The translations under genes were made by a program, and so were the position numbers. Shown here in pieces: positions 1 through 10,155 of a stretch of DNA of 64,000 bases; position 1 is the first letter of the stretch; each line of letters opens with the position of its first letter. The stretch covers positions 1-64,000 of the forward strand of contig NZ_JJMN01000044.1 in the NCBI RefSeq assembly GCF_000696385.1, written 5' to 3'. The notes beneath the pieces were generated by a model. It searched no databases and was not told the DNA's origin. It saw only the letters and a program-made list of their open reading frames with translations. The DNA is from Vibrio metoecus. GTDB taxonomy: Bacteria > Pseudomonadota > Gammaproteobacteria > Enterobacterales > Vibrionaceae.

Positions 1-515
1 AAAGCGCAGTCAGGATCAGCTCACCAACAGCCATGCCGATTACCCCTGTCAGTACCACAAACAGTGCGGTTAGATCACTTTGCCCACCAATTGATTTGGT
101 GGCCTCAACGGCAAAAGGAGTCGTGATCGAACGCATAGCCAGGCTGCGCTGTAACAACTCCGGAAGATGAAGCCAACGCGCCAATAATACCGTACTCGAG
201 ATCGACCATAAAAACAGACACCATGACCCCTACGGACAAGGATAGCCAGTGCTGGCGCAATAAGCTTCGGTTATCGTAAACCGGAACCGCAAAAGCCACC
301 GTGGCGGGACCAAGTAACCATAAAAGCCAGTGTGCATCCGCCATATACGCTTGGTATGGAATGTGGAAAAACATCACTACGGCAACTAATAGAAGTGGAG
401 CCAGTAACAATGGCATGAGGAATAAACTGCGTTTACGCCGATAGAGAAACTTACTCGCGTAGTAAAACAACAGCGTTAACAAAAAACAAAATAGGCTGAG
501 CAAGGAAGTCGACAT
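1..515 (-). CDS. lrgB: LrgB/CidB-family membrane protein (YohK-like), partial, apparent frameshift
   Basis: Inner-membrane protein of the LrgB/CidB/YohK family, the partner of LrgA in holin-like or metabolite-export systems. The start at 515 is followed by several hydrophobic helices and the stretch VYDNRSLLRQHW. Around 165-175 the frame breaks. Shifting by one base restores the family sequence (LLQRSLAMRSITTPFAVEA, then SIGGQSDLTALFVVLTG), which runs off the left edge of the window. One extra T in CATCTTCC would explain the break. The gene begins 5 bp after the stop of lrgA, so the two form an operon. The 3-prime end lies outside the window. Family assignment is firm; the frameshift is probably a sequence error. 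Confidence 0.85.
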
Positions 516-520
516 GAATT

Positions 521-961
521 CTATTTCTCCACGCTGCGAGCCAGAGCCATTTGACGACGTTTACGTTTGGCTAAAACCAGCTCAACTCGATGCATTTTAT
601 CAACAACCCAAGCCGTACTAGCGATCACTAAGATGGTACTGGCCACTAAAACCACCGCAATTTTTATCCCCTCTTGGCGCATCAAATCTTGATAATTCAC
701 CACCGCTACCACCGCCGGCACAAAAAACAACAACATTTCAGCCAACAGCCAGCTGGCTCCACGCCGAAACCACTCCACATTCACCACTTTGAGCATAACC
801 AGTAACAATAAAAGCAGCATACCCGTTAAATTCGCAGGCAATGGAATGTGAAACTGATTGACTAACCAGTCAGAGAAAAACCAAATCAATGAAAGTGCGG
901 CGACTTGGGCCGCAATCAGCAGGCTATGTTTTAACGAGAGAGCATGCTTGAACGCTTGCAT
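521..961 (-). CDS. lrgA: LrgA/CidA-family holin-like membrane protein (YohJ-like)
   Basis: A 146-residue protein with four predicted hydrophobic segments (about residues 15-33, 45-62, 70-88 and 98-122) and a basic C-terminus (KRKRRQ). It carries the LrgA/CidA signature around PLPANLTGMLLLL. Family members are small holin-like inner-membrane proteins that act with LrgB, with proposed roles in murein-hydrolase control or pyruvate and metabolite transport. It is the first gene of an lrgAB operon and is transcribed divergently from the LysR-type gene at 1077, which is its likely regulator. The physiological role in this organism is inferred from the family only. Confidence 0.88.
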   Translation of the reverse strand: MQAFKHALSLKHSLLIAAQVAALSLIWFFSDWLVNQFHIPLPANLTGMLLLLLLVMLKVVNVEWFRRGASWLLAEMLLFFVPAVVAVVNYQDLMRQEGIKIAVVLVASTILVIASTAWVVDKMHRVELVLAKRKRRQMALARSVEK

Positions 962-1076
962 GAGGATTGCCTTGATAGAATGGGAACCAGATCACATTGT
1001 ATTCTTGAGCAATACCGGCATAAAATGACTTAAATTTATCAAATTCATGCCATTTGGGCATACAAAGAGGCAACTG

Positions 1077-1957
1077 ATGGATATCCGGGCTCTGCGCTAC
1101 TTCGTTGAATTAATCAATCAACAAAGTTTTACTAAAGCCTCTGAACGTCTTTTTGTTACCCAGCCCACCATCAGTAAGATGATCCGCAATTTGGAGCAGG
1201 AGTTAGAACAACCACTACTACATCGTGAAGGCCGACGTTTTTGGCTGACTGAAGCGGGGGAAATCGTCTATCAAAGAGCACAACAGATTTTGACTCAAAT
1301 GCAGCAATTAGAAGCGGAACTGACAGACCTTAATCAGTTACAGCGCGGGCATTTACGTCTGGGGATCCCGCCTATGGTTGGGCATGTTTACGCACGGCTA
1401 TTCCGCCAATACCGCCAAACTTACCCCAACGTAGAATTAACCGTGGTCGAATATGGTGGACGCAAAATAGAGCAAGCGATACTGGATGGCGAGATTGACG
1501 TAGCAGTGACCATGCTTTCTCCTAATCAACATCCCGATCTCAACACCATAGCTCTCGATCATTTACCCCATTTTTGCTGTGGTGCCAGTATATTCCCCGT
1601 TGGCGTGAACAAAATACGCTTCGTTGGACGCAACTCAGCCAAGAGCCGTTCTATCTGTTTACCCATGAATTTACCTTGAGTGACCACATTCATACCTGTT
1701 GCCAAGCGGCGGGCTATACGCCACAAGTTGCCGCACGCAGTAGCCAGTGGGATTTTTTGGTCGCATTAGTCAAAAGTGGAGTCGGCGTGTGTTTTCTACC
1801 AGCACCACTTTGCCAAAGAATTCAAGGTGATGGAGTGTTAATCTACCCTATTACTCCCACCATAGATTGGCGTTTGGGCGTCATTTGGCATCGTGAGCGT
1901 TATGTTTCAAAAACAGCAGAAGCTTGGATTGCCTTATGCCGCCGTCAAAATATCTAA
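1077..1957 (+). CDS. LysR-type transcriptional regulator (CidR/YwbI-like), apparent frameshift
   Basis: The start ATG at 1077 is preceded by AAAGAGG at 1064-1070 and gives MDIRALRYFVELINQQSF, a typical LysR winged-helix N-terminus (recognition helix around TKASERLFVTQPTISKMIRNL). The substrate-binding domain follows from about residue 90. The frame is lost near 1565-1600. Removing one C from the CCCC run and one T from CCGTTGG restores PIFAVVPVYSPWREQNTLRW and joins smoothly to the C-terminal part ending at 1957. The corrected protein would be about 292 residues, normal for the family. Its divergent position against lrgAB suggests that it controls that operon in response to a small metabolite. 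Two sequence errors are the simplest reading of the break. Confidence 0.85.
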
Positions 1958-1958
1958 C

Positions 1959-2460
1959 TCACTCAATACACTCGATAGAACTCTCGCGGTATTGCGGCTT
2001 TTTGCGTACATACAGTTTACGCTGCACTTCAGACACCACTTCTCCCTGGGCATTTTTGACATGTACAATGAACTCTGGAAAGCATTTATCACCCTTCTGC
2101 CGTTGAAGCCAGAATCCAATCTAACATCTCTTGAGTTATGCGAAATTCTGCGAATAAATCGGTATCGCCCGGTTTAATAAAGTTAATGCTCGCTTCTTTA
2201 TCCCACACGTAATAACGCTCACCCAATATTCCCATCAGCATCAAGGCATAAACCGGATCGGTCAGTGAAAAAATACTGCCCCCGTATTGAGTCCGGTTGG
2301 CGTTTTTATTCCACCAGCGTAATTTCAAGCGGATGCGAACTTCACGAAAATCCGCACTGATTGAATCGATATGGATCCCAGCGCCCCAAAAAGGAGGCCA
2401 AGAGTTTAGTGCCCACTTCACAATATTCGGTTGATAAAGCTTAGAGAGTGTTTTATTCAT
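1959..2460 (-). CDS. DUF4442-type hotdog-fold thioesterase-like protein, apparent frameshift
   Basis: The N-terminal 123 residues (MNKTLSKLYQPNIVKWALNS, then WWNKNANRTQYGGSIFSLTD) match the DUF4442/PaaI-like hotdog family, whose members are thought to act on acyl thioesters. The reading frame meets a stop right after STAEG at about 2089. Removing one G from the GGG run there continues the protein as EGDKCFPEFIVHVKNAQGE and ends VRKKPQYRESSIECIE with a stop at 1959, about 166 residues in all. The corrected end lies 1 bp from the end of the convergent LysR gene. No enzymatic activity can be assigned beyond the family. Confidence 0.75.
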
Positions 2461-2823
2461 ACCCTGAGTGCCCTAGACTTCGGTTTGGACAGCCACTGTA
2501 ATGGATGAACAGGGCTGCCGAGTATTCATACCATCATTGTTAAATAATTGTAACTGGTAAGAGCACTTCGTTCAGTGATTTGACTCGACTTTGCAGGTTT
2601 CTCATTAACCTCTTGAAGTTCGTGGTTTATTGTTCGCGGTGACTCACCTATAATGCAAAGCAACATTGACTTCTGTTATACCAAACGTATTGAGATGCAG
2701 GTAAGCGGCAAGTGAGTGACACCCACAAATGAAGTTCGTCACGTGGGTTAAACAACGCAGCCATAACTGTTGCAACCTCAAGTAGAACGGATGTATCACT
2801 GCAGAACATCAACAGGAAAGTAT
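2461..2823. other. 363-bp intergenic region upstream of fur
   Basis: This gap lies between the divergently oriented hotdog-fold gene and fur. Its right third is occupied by the ERIC element at 2677-2796. The left part is AT-rich and presumably carries the fur promoter(s), but I could not choose a convincing -35/-10 pair. I saw no clear Fur box, RNA gene or open reading frame of interest. Confidence 0.6.
2677..2796. repeat. ERIC-type intergenic repeat, copy 1
   Basis: About 120 bp beginning TATACCAAAC and ending CAAGTAGAACGGATGTAT, with the internal blocks TGCAGGTAAGCGGCAAGTGA and AACGCAGCCA. It matches the ERIC (enterobacterial repetitive intergenic consensus) layout: an imperfect palindrome with conserved TGCAG/CTGCAACT arms. 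A second copy in this window at 10902-11031 shares all the blocks. It ends 28 bp before the fur start, so it lies in the fur leader and could fold in the transcript. Confidence 0.8.
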
Positions 2824-3276
2824 ATGTCAGACAATAACCAAGCGCTAAAGGATGCTGGTCTTAAAGTTACCCTCCCACGGCTTAAGATTTTAGAAGTTTT
2901 ACAACAGCCAGAGTGCCAACATATTAGTGCTGAAGAGCTGTACAAAAAGTTGATTGATCTCGGCGAAGAGATTGGTCTTGCCACAGTGTACCGAGTTCTC
3001 AACCAATTTGATGATGCAGGTATCGTGACTCGCCACCACTTTGAAGGCGGCAAGTCAGTTTTTGAGCTTTCAACGCAACACCATCACGACCACTTGGTGT
3101 GTCTTGACTGTGGTGAAGTGATCGAATTTTCTGACGATGTTATTGAACAACGTCAAAAAGAAATTGCAGAAAAATACAATGTGCAACTGACTAACCACAG
3201 TCTGTATCTGTATGGGAAATGTGGTAGCGAAGGTAATTGTAAAGACAATCCTAACGCTCATAAGCCAAAGAAATAA
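2824..3276 (+). CDS. fur: Ferric uptake regulator Fur
   Basis: A 150-residue Fe(II)-dependent repressor of iron uptake genes. The N-terminal winged helix (MSDNNQALKDAGLKVTLPRL, then EIGLATVYRVLNQF) is followed by the metal-binding and dimerisation domain with HHHDHLVCLDCGEV (His cluster plus two Cys) and a C-terminal pair of Cys in GKCGSEGNC. I chose ATG 2824 because AGGAAAG lies just upstream and the protein then has the normal Fur length. An upstream in-frame extension would start inside the ERIC repeat and is unlikely. It is monocistronic, with a terminator directly after it. Confidence 0.97.
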   Translation: MSDNNQALKDAGLKVTLPRLKILEVLQQPECQHISAEELYKKLIDLGEEIGLATVYRVLNQFDDAGIVTRHHFEGGKSVFELSTQHHHDHLVCLDCGEVIEFSDDVIEQRQKEIAEKYNVQLTNHSLYLYGKCGSEGNCKDNPNAHKPKK

Positions 3277-3297
3277 TCGCTTAGTAAGTCAAATAGC

Positions 3298-3325
3298 AAA
3301 AACCCACCAAACGGTGGGTTTTTTT
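3298..3325. terminator. Rho-independent terminator between fur and asd
   Basis: The hairpin AACCCACC/GGTGGGTT is flanked by A and T runs on both sides, so it can stop transcription of fur (plus) and of the convergent asd (minus). Confidence 0.9.
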
Positions 3326-3351
3326 ATTACTTATGCTGTAGGTTGCACTCT

Positions 3352-4368
3352 TTAGAAATAGTCTCGCACCAACAGCTCTGCAATTTGCACGGCGTTGGTG
3401 GCCGCACCTTTACGCACGTTATCTGCCACTACCCACAGGTTCACACCGCTGTGATGGCTAATGTCATTACGCACACGGCCAACCAATACATGGTCTTTAC
3501 CACCAGCATCACGCACTTGAGTTGGGAAATCTGCACCACGGAACAGCTCGATGCCATCCGTTTGATCCAGCATGTCCATCACTTGCTCAGCATCGATCGG
3601 AGCACGAGTTTCCACATGTACGGCTTCCGCATGACCGTAGAATACCGGTACACGTACGCACGTTGGGTTGACCATGATCGAAGGATCATTGAAGATTTTC
3701 TGGGTTTCCCACACCATCTTCATTTCTTCTTTGGTGTAACCATTGTCCATAAACTGATCGATTTGTGGAATACAGTTAAACGCGATTTGCTGACTAAAGG
3801 TATTAGTTTCCGCTGGGTAGCCATTGAGTAATTTAGCCGTTTGACCCGCTAACTCATCAATTCCCGCTTTACCCGCACCAGAGACAGATTGGTAAGTCGT
3901 TACGTTGATACGTTCAATGCCTACCGCATCGTAAATCGGCTTCAGTGCCACCAGCATCTGGATGGTTGAGCAGTTAGGGTTAGCAATGATGTTACGGTTA
4001 CGGAATTCAGCAATCGCTTCTGGGTTCACTTCTGGGATCACCAGTGGAATATCGTAGTCATAACGGAAGTGCGAGGTATTATCGATCACCACCACGCCCG
4101 CTTCAGCAGCGATGGGAGCCCAATGTGCCGAAAGCTCACCGCCGGCTGAAAACAGCGCGATATGGACTTGTGACCAGTCAAACTCTTCGACATTTTGCAC
4201 ACGCACCGTCTTACCGTTGAAGCGATAAGTTTTCCCTTCGCTGCGCTCACTCGCCAGCAGGAAAAGTTCATCAACAGGAAACTCACGCTCCTGCAGCACT
4301 TCCAACATGGTTTCGCCTACTGCGCCCGTTGCGCCAAAAATGGCAACATTAAATTGTTGGCTCATCAC
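3352..4368 (-). CDS. asd: Aspartate-semialdehyde dehydrogenase (asd paralogue next to pdxB)
   Basis: A 338-residue NADP-dependent enzyme that makes aspartate semialdehyde from aspartyl phosphate for lysine, methionine and threonine synthesis. The N-terminal nucleotide-binding loop is FGATGAVGE (residues 10-18). The catalytic Cys lies in NPNCSTIQM. The His-containing block [16 protein letters not shown] is also present, so the protein looks catalytically competent. This is the locus where E. coli carries usg, an asd-like gene. From prior knowledge V. cholerae has a second asd elsewhere. The start overlaps the 3-prime end of pdxB by about 20 bp, indicating translational coupling in a pdxB-asd operon. 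Confidence 0.93.
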   Translation of the reverse strand: MMSQQFNVAIFGATGAVGETMLEVLQEREFPVDELFLLASERSEGKTYRFNGKTVRVQNVEEFDWSQVHIALFSAGGELSAHWAPIAAEAGVVVIDNTSHFRYDYDIPLVIPEVNPEAIAEFRNRNIIANPNCSTIQMLVALKPIYDAVGIERINVTTYQSVSGAGKAGIDELAGQTAKLLNGYPAETNTFSQQIAFNCIPQIDQFMDNGYTKEEMKMVWETQKIFNDPSIMVNPTCVRVPVFYGHAEAVHVETRAPIDAEQVMDMLDQTDGIELFRGADFPTQVRDAGGKDHVLVGRVRNDISHHSGVNLWVVADNVRKGAATNAVQIAELLVRDYF

Positions 4369-5494
4369 ATACCTCTACTTGAAAACCGAGTTTAGCCAAA
4401 GGTGCCAAATGACAATCGGCGCCTCCAGCTAGTGTCACCGCGCTGTATTCACGTCTGTCCCAATAGTGTTTGCGCATTAAGTCAAACGCTCCGGGTTGGT
4501 GAATTTCACGGCGAAACAGTGCGTCATCTTTACGCACATCGTAAATAATTTGGGTCAGCGTATGCAGCGTTTCTTCATCCCATGCCCGGTCTAAGTAAAC
4601 CCTAGGCACGGGGGCTTTAGGCAATAGACTCGCAGGGTTTGCACAATGTGCATTACCGAGAAACTCGCAATAGCTGTTAAAAATCATCGTCGTGCCACGC
4701 GCCTTACCTTCAAGGCCATAACCGGCAATGTGGGGAGTGGCAAAGGCCAGTAGCGGCAGCAATTCCATATCCACTTGCGGTTCAAACTCAAACACGTCTA
4801 ACACGGCGGTAAAACCATCGCCTTTTTGTAAACGAGCTTTCAGCGCTGCGTTATCAACCACAGGGCCACGCGCCGCATTAATTAAAATTTGGTCACTGCG
4901 TAATTGCTCAAGAATTGCCGCATCAATCAAATGATGGGTTGGCCACTCACCGTCACGGGTAATCGGCGTATGCAAAGTGATCACATCCGATTCTTTGAGT
5001 AACGTTTCCAACTCGGTAAACGTTCGCTCATCGCCTTGTGCTTGCTTAAGAGGGTCATTGAGTAGCACTTTCATGCCAATACCAGAGAGGCATTGTGCGA
5101 GATAGCTGCCGACTTGACCTGCGCCGATGATGCCTACCGTTTTATCGAAAACCGAGAAGCCTTGCTGCTGCGCCAGTACCATCAGCACGCTGAACACGTA
5201 TTCCGCGACACCCACTTTGTTACAGCCTGGTGCAGCAGTAAAAAAGATGCCACGTTCAGCCAACAGCGTTTGGTCAACATGATCCATCCCCGCCGTTGCG
5301 GTACCAACAAACTTCAAGCGATTCGCTTTAGCGAGCAGTGCCTCATTCACTTTCGTTACCGAACGGATCATTAAGGCATCAATATCAATCAGATCATCAG
5401 CGGTTAAAGTACGGCCAGGTTTTAAGACCACTTCGCCAAGCTGACTAAACAGCGCTTGTGCGTAAGGCATGTTTTCATCAATCAGAATTTTCAT
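4349..5494 (-). CDS. pdxB: Erythronate-4-phosphate dehydrogenase PdxB
   Basis: A 381-residue D-2-hydroxyacid dehydrogenase that oxidises 4-phosphoerythronate in pyridoxal-phosphate synthesis. It shows [20 protein letters not shown] at the N-terminus, the NAD-binding [16 protein letters not shown] and the substrate loop [11 protein letters not shown]. The C-terminal PdxB dimerisation domain contains YYDVRKDD-like residues. I placed the start at ATG 5494 (MKILID). The only upstream in-frame alternative is a TTG six codons earlier without a better ribosome site. It is translationally coupled to asd downstream. Confidence 0.95.
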   Translation of the reverse strand: MKILIDENMPYAQALFSQLGEVVLKPGRTLTADDLIDIDALMIRSVTKVNEALLAKANRLKFVGTATAGMDHVDQTLLAERGIFFTAAPGCNKVGVAEYVFSVLMVLAQQQGFSVFDKTVGIIGAGQVGSYLAQCLSGIGMKVLLNDPLKQAQGDERTFTELETLLKESDVITLHTPITRDGEWPTHHLIDAAILEQLRSDQILINAARGPVVDNAALKARLQKGDGFTAVLDVFEFEPQVDMELLPLLAFATPHIAGYGLEGKARGTTMIFNSYCEFLGNAHCANPASLLPKAPVPRVYLDRAWDEETLHTLTQIIYDVRKDDALFRREIHQPGAFDLMRKHYWDRREYSAVTLAGGADCHLAPLAKLGFQVEVCDEPTI

Positions 5495-5557
5495 AGTGGG
5501 AATTTGCGGCAATCAAAGTTGCAGGCATTGTGCAGAAAAGCGCGGAGGCTGTCGAGA

Positions 5558-5590
5558 ATAAAAATACCCGACGACCTAAGCCGCCGGGCA
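5558..5590 (-). terminator. Probable rho-independent terminator after fabB
   Basis: On the minus strand CCCGGCGGC/GTCGTCGGG forms a 9-bp stem (two G-T pairs) with loop TTAG, followed by TATTTTTATT. It lies about 110 bp after the fabB stop and upstream of pdxB. Confidence 0.7.
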
Positions 5591-5697
5591 AACATCCAGA
5601 ACAAAAGGATCCTATCCCGCTCTCCATGGGACAGAGTCTGCGTCTGTTCGATTAGCGATACTAATCTGTTCTGGAAACTATGATGGATTTGGTGCGC

Positions 5698-6910
5698 TTA
5701 ACCTTGGTATTTTTTGATAACCAAAGTTGCGTTTGTGCCACCAAAACCAAAGCTGTTAGACATTACTGTAGTCAGCTCTTGCTCACGCATTTCCGTTACG
5801 ATATCCAAACCATGCGCCGCTTCATCTAACGTTTCAACGTTAATGCTTGGAGCAATAAAGCCGTGGTGCAGCATCAGTGTTGAGTAAATGGCTTCATGTA
5901 CGCCAGCTGCGCCCAGTGCGTGACCGGTCATCGCTTTGGTTGCAGAAATCGCTGGGCTCTTACCTGCAAACACTTCTTGGATTGCACCCAGTTCTTTCAC
6001 ATCGCCCACTGGGGTTGAAGTGCCGTGCGTGTTGATGTAGTCAATCTTATCAACGCCTTGCATTGCCATTTTCATACAACGTACTGCGCCTTCACCCGAT
6101 GGAGCAACCATGTCGTAGCCATCCGATGTCGCGCCGTAACCGACAATTTCACCGTAAATTTTTGCGCCGCGAGCCAGTGCGTGTTCCAGTTCTTCAACCA
6201 CAACCATACCGCCGCCGCCAGAGATCACGAAACCATCACGATCCGCATCGTAAGTACGTGACGCTTTTTCTGGTGTTTCGTTGTATTTGGTAGACAGTGC
6301 GCCCATCGCATCAAACATCATGGTTTGTGACCAGTACAGCTCTTCACCACCACCGGCAAACACGATGTCTTGCTTACCCAGTTGGATCAGCTCAACCGCG
6401 TTACCAATACAGTGTGCAGAAGTGGCACACGCAGAACTGATTGAGTAGTTTACGCCACGTAATTTTAAATGGGGTTGCCAAACACGCAGAAACAGTTGAA
6501 GACATGGTACGTGGCACCATGTAAGGGCCAACGCGCTTCACGCCTTTTTCACGCTGGGTATCCACCGCGATAACTTGGTTTTCAGAAGACGCGCCACCAG
6601 AACCGGCAACAATACCCGTACGGTCGTTCGACACTTGCTCAGGAGTGAGACCCGAATCAGCAATCGCTTGCTCAAGAGATAGGTATGCATACGCAGCCGC
6701 ATCACCCATAAAGCGCATTTGCTTACGATCGATATGTTCTTCCGGGTTGATTTTTAAATCACCCCAAACCTGTGAACGCAAACCATGCTCTTTAAACTGT
6801 TCAGAGGCGGTGATGCCTGACTTGCCAGCTTTTAGTGAGGCCAAAACTTCTTCGACGTTGTTACCGATACTCGAAATAATACCCATACCGGTGATGACGA
6901 CTCGTTTCAT
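5698..6910 (-). CDS. fabB: 3-oxoacyl-ACP synthase I FabB, apparent frameshift
   Basis: Beta-ketoacyl-ACP synthase I, the condensing enzyme needed for unsaturated fatty acid synthesis. The N-terminal part ([17 protein letters not shown]) runs to [10 protein letters not shown]. There the frame is lost at about 6460. Dropping one base restores [19 protein letters not shown] with the active-site Cys, followed by [11 protein letters not shown] and [14 protein letters not shown] (the two catalytic His regions) and the glycine-rich end [14 protein letters not shown]. The corrected length is 403 residues, normal for FabB. All catalytic residues survive and the gene is normally indispensable for unsaturated fatty acids, so the break is almost surely a sequence error. 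Confidence 0.93.
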
Positions 6911-7036
6911 GTAACATTCCTATTATGTAAATTTGGCTAGATGATATCGAAGAAGAATAACAGAAGTGGTCAGCTTTCCCATAAATTCGTACAATCTCGA
7001 CCCATATTCAGCCTGATTTCATAGAATTTGTTCATT

Positions 7037-9052
7037 ATGTCATCCATTTCACACGCCCAGCTTGGCTGGAACGACGCCGGAACCCCTGTCTCTGATCAAT
7101 TTGACGATGTCTATTTCTCTAACGTCAATGGTTTGGCCGAGACACGCTATGTATTCCTTGAGCAAAATCATCTCCCACAAAGATGGCACAATGATGACCA
7201 AAGGCGATTTGTGATTGCAGAAACCGGCTTCGGTACCGGCCTAAATTTTCTGGCAGTGTGGCAAGCGTTTGTCGCGTTTCGTGAAGCGAATCCCGAGGCC
7301 AAACTCAAAGAGTTGCATTTCATCAGTTTTGAAAAATACCCGCTCAGTAAAAGCGATTTAATTCAAGCGCATCAAGCATGGCCGGAACTGGCGCAATTCG
7401 CGCAAAAACTGCATAAACACTACCCGTTAGCGATTCCAGAATGCCAACGGATTGTGTTGGATGATGGACTCATCACGCTCGATCTCTGGTTTGGGGATAT
7501 CAAAGACTGCCTGCCGAAAGTGGCGACACAAGAGCAAGGCTTAGTGGATGCATGGTTCCTCGATGGTTTTGCCCCAAGCAAAAACCCAGAAATGTGGAAC
7601 CCAAATCTGTTTGCAGGTATGGCTAAACTGGCGAAAAACGGTTGTACCTGCGCTACCTTTACTTCGGCTGGCTTTGTACGCCGTGGCTTGATTGACGCGG
7701 GTTTTGCGATGAAAAAGGTTAAAGGCTTTGGCACAAAGCGCGAAATGATTGCCGGCAGCCTGAGTGAGAAGGTTCCGTACACCAATATTGCGCCCGAATT
7801 TCGTGTTGAAGCCACCAACGACCTACGAGATGTAGCAATTATTGGTGGTGGCGTTGCCAGTGCAACCCTCGCGACAACACTAGCCAAACGTGGTATCGCA
7901 GTAACTCTTTATTGCGCAGATCAAAAACCGGCGCAAGGTGCATCCGGTAACCGACAAGGCGCGGTCTATCCACTACTCAGTGGCGATCACAACGTTGTAT
8001 CACGAGTGTTTGCTCCAGCCTTTCTGTTTGCGCGTCAATTTATTGAACAAGCGGCGGAGCAGATAACCTTTGACCACGATTGGTGCGGTGTTACCCAATT
8101 AATGTGGGATGAAAAGGCCACCCAAAAGCTCACTAGCATGCTTGAAGGCGATTTCCCAGAACAATTAGTACATGGTTTATCCGCAGAGCAAACCAACCAA
8201 CAAGTCGGCGTGCCAGTGGATCAAGCCAGTGTGCATTATCCGCTTGGTGGCTGGCTCTGCCCAGCTGAGCTGACTCAAGGCTTAATCCATCTTTTAGCGC
8301 TGCAAGGCAAGCTCACCGCGCATTATTCCACTTCGATTGATGCCCTGACTTGGCAGTCAGAGACACAGCAGTGGCAGTTACACTGCGCCGATAAGGTAAT
8401 GCAGCATCAGTGCGTAGTGATAGCCAGTGGCCATCAGTTTGACAGCGTGACACAAACCGCAGAGTTACCACTTGGCAAAGTGAAAGGCCAAGTGAGCCAC
8501 ATCCCGACAACAGAGACGCTGAGCAAAATCAACAGCGTACTTTGCTACGATGGCTATATGACTCCCGTTAGCCAACAAAATGGACATCACTGTATTGGGG
8601 CAAGTTATGATCGCCAGCACCTTGATGCGACTTTTGATCCGCAAGCACAACGCGAAAATGCGCAAAAGCTGATTCACTGCTTGCCGGAGCAAACCTGGCC
8701 ATTAGAAGTGGATGTCAGCGGCAATCAGTCACGCCAAGGCGTACGCTGTGTCAGCCGCGATCATCTGCCTTTTGTCGGCAATGTCGGCCAATTTACCAAA
8801 ATTACTGAGCAATACCGAGATTTAGCTCAGCAAGCAGAACCTGAGCCTATTCCACTCTATCCGCAACTTTATGCGTCTGTCGGGCTCGGCTCGCGCGGTT
8901 TAAGTAGCGCACCACTCATGGCCGAACTTCTCGCTTCACAAATGTGTGGTGATCCTCTGCCATTGGGCGTCGATTTGTTGGAACAGTTGCATCCTTGCCG
9001 CATGTGGGTACGAAAGCTGCGCAAAGGAAAAGCACTCACACAAAAAGTCTGA
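7037..9052 (+). CDS. mnmC: tRNA U34 modification bifunctional protein MnmC
   Basis: A 671-residue two-domain enzyme that completes 5-methylaminomethyl-2-thiouridine at the tRNA wobble position. The N-terminal SAM-dependent methyltransferase carries [12 protein letters not shown] and [17 protein letters not shown]. The C-terminal FAD oxidase begins at about residue 262 with [14 protein letters not shown], with [14 protein letters not shown] further on and [13 protein letters not shown] near the end. ATG 7037 ([11 protein letters not shown]) is preferred to the TTG at 7028. It is divergent from fabB, as in many gamma-proteobacteria. Confidence 0.96.
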   Translation: MSSISHAQLGWNDAGTPVSDQFDDVYFSNVNGLAETRYVFLEQNHLPQRWHNDDQRRFVIAETGFGTGLNFLAVWQAFVAFREANPEAKLKELHFISFEKYPLSKSDLIQAHQAWPELAQFAQKLHKHYPLAIPECQRIVLDDGLITLDLWFGDIKDCLPKVATQEQGLVDAWFLDGFAPSKNPEMWNPNLFAGMAKLAKNGCTCATFTSAGFVRRGLIDAGFAMKKVKGFGTKREMIAGSLSEKVPYTNIAPEFRVEATNDLRDVAIIGGGVASATLATTLAKRGIAVTLYCADQKPAQGASGNRQGAVYPLLSGDHNVVSRVFAPAFLFARQFIEQAAEQITFDHDWCGVTQLMWDEKATQKLTSMLEGDFPEQLVHGLSAEQTNQQVGVPVDQASVHYPLGGWLCPAELTQGLIHLLALQGKLTAHYSTSIDALTWQSETQQWQLHCADKVMQHQCVVIASGHQFDSVTQTAELPLGKVKGQVSHIPTTETLSKINSVLCYDGYMTPVSQQNGHHCIGASYDRQHLDATFDPQAQRENAQKLIHCLPEQTWPLEVDVSGNQSRQGVRCVSRDHLPFVGNVGQFTKITEQYRDLAQQAEPEPIPLYPQLYASVGLGSRGLSSAPLMAELLASQMCGDPLPLGVDLLEQLHPCRMWVRKLRKGKALTQKV

Positions 9053-9076
9053 TAAAGGCTATCAACGCTGATCAAA

Positions 9077-9099
9077 AAAGCCTCGCACTGCGAGGCTTT
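9077..9099. terminator. Bidirectional terminator after mnmC
   Basis: AAAGCCTCGCACTGCGAGGCTTT is a 9-bp stem with short A/T tails, between the convergent mnmC and flavin-reductase genes. Confidence 0.8.
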
Positions 9100-9131
9100 A
9101 TTCATTTAGGACTTAATGGACAATTTTTTAC

Positions 9132-9659
9132 TTAGGCGCTGAGTTTAGCTACGGCAGCTTTGAGCTCAGAAACAATCTCAGGATTGGTCACAACACCTTG
9201 TTCGAGATCGAAGTTGTCATAAAAGCTAGGCACCGAAACGGAAGCTTTCACATTTCCACCAAAGAAAGGCGCTGAAGCCGTTGCCGCGGCAAGCACTGAC
9301 TGTGCACCACCAGGGCCTGGAGAAGTAGACAGGTACACCGCTGGTTTATCACCAAACATCGCACGATTAATACGACTTGCCCAGTCGAACAAGTTTTTGT
9401 ACGCCGCTGGGTAATGGCCGTTATGCTCAGCAAAAGAGATAACGTATGCATCGGCTTGAGCCAGATCGCGCAAGAAACCTTGAGCACCTTCTGCTTGGCC
9501 GATCTCTTTTTCCAGATCTTCGTTAAACATAGGTACAGAGTAATCGTTGATGTTGAGCACTTGGACTTGTGCGCCATCAATCAGATTTGCAGTAAAAGTG
9601 GCAAGCGCTTTATTGATTGAAGTTGAGCTGGTGCTGGCACCGAAAGCAATGATTTTCAT
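9132..9659 (-). CDS. NADPH-dependent FMN reductase family protein
   Basis: A 175-residue flavodoxin-fold protein (MKIIAFGASTSSTSINKALA as phosphate-binding loop, AEHNGHYPAAYKNLFDWASR and STSPGPGGAQSVLAAA around the flavin). Members reduce FMN or quinones with NAD(P)H. The start is ATG 9659, preceded by a GGGGAG-type ribosome site. The longer in-frame extension has no support. It appears monocistronic, and its specific substrate is unknown. Confidence 0.88.
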   Translation of the reverse strand: MKIIAFGASTSSTSINKALATFTANLIDGAQVQVLNINDYSVPMFNEDLEKEIGQAEGAQGFLRDLAQADAYVISFAEHNGHYPAAYKNLFDWASRINRAMFGDKPAVYLSTSPGPGGAQSVLAAATASAPFFGGNVKASVSVPSFYDNFDLEQGVVTNPEIVSELKAAVAKLSA

Positions 9660-9856
9660 GGTGTGGTCTCCCCTGACTAGTGTTAGAGCAAGATTAGTCG
9701 GGAAATGAATGAGCAACAATCCTGATTTTTTTACTTAGTTGTTCAGAAAGTTTGAACAACTGACTTTTAGCACTGGAGAGTTGAGCAAAAACGAGGAGAA
9801 TCGCGAAAGCCTTGCTTTGCTGATAGTAGCTTTCGCGATAAAACCGGATGGTTGGG

Positions 9857-10120
9857 TTACGCTTGCGCGGCCAGTTGTTGCCAAAGCTCAGCCACAATCG
9901 CGCGGTCGGCAGGGCTCAACTCTGAGCGCGCAGCCTCTAAACTTTGTTCAATACGTTGCTTGAGCACATCAAGTTCGGTGATCCCATCCTCTTCACACTG
10001 CGCCGCAGAAAGTGAAATGTGTCCACGTAGATAACCACCCGCAAACAGTTCATCACTAGATGCATTTTCTACTTGTGTATCAATCAGTTCCAGAAGTTTT
10101 TCTTCGAATTCGATAATCAT
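9857..10120 (-). CDS. yfcL: YfcL family protein
   Basis: A small acidic cytosolic protein of about 87 residues (MIIEFEEKLLELIDTQVENA, then DELFAGGYLRGHISLS and ELSPADRAIVAELW) that aligns along its length with E. coli YfcL from memory. Its function is not known. The start at 10120 agrees with the homologue; an 8-residue upstream extension is possible. It follows epmC by about 35 bp, so the two are probably co-transcribed, the same neighbourhood as in enterobacteria (epmC/yfcM next to yfcL and near mnmC). Confidence 0.8.
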   Translation of the reverse strand: MIIEFEEKLLELIDTQVENASSDELFAGGYLRGHISLSAAQCEEDGITELDVLKQRIEQSLEAARSELSPADRAIVAELWQQLAAQA

Positions 10121-10155
10121 CAGGTTCTCGTTATCTCGTACCATTTTTCAATCGG

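Noticed and set aside
3343..3831. 162-codon open frame on the plus strand opposite asd
   Set aside because: Shadow of asd; composition (many His, Tyr, Arg) and lack of any family pattern indicate a reverse-strand artefact.
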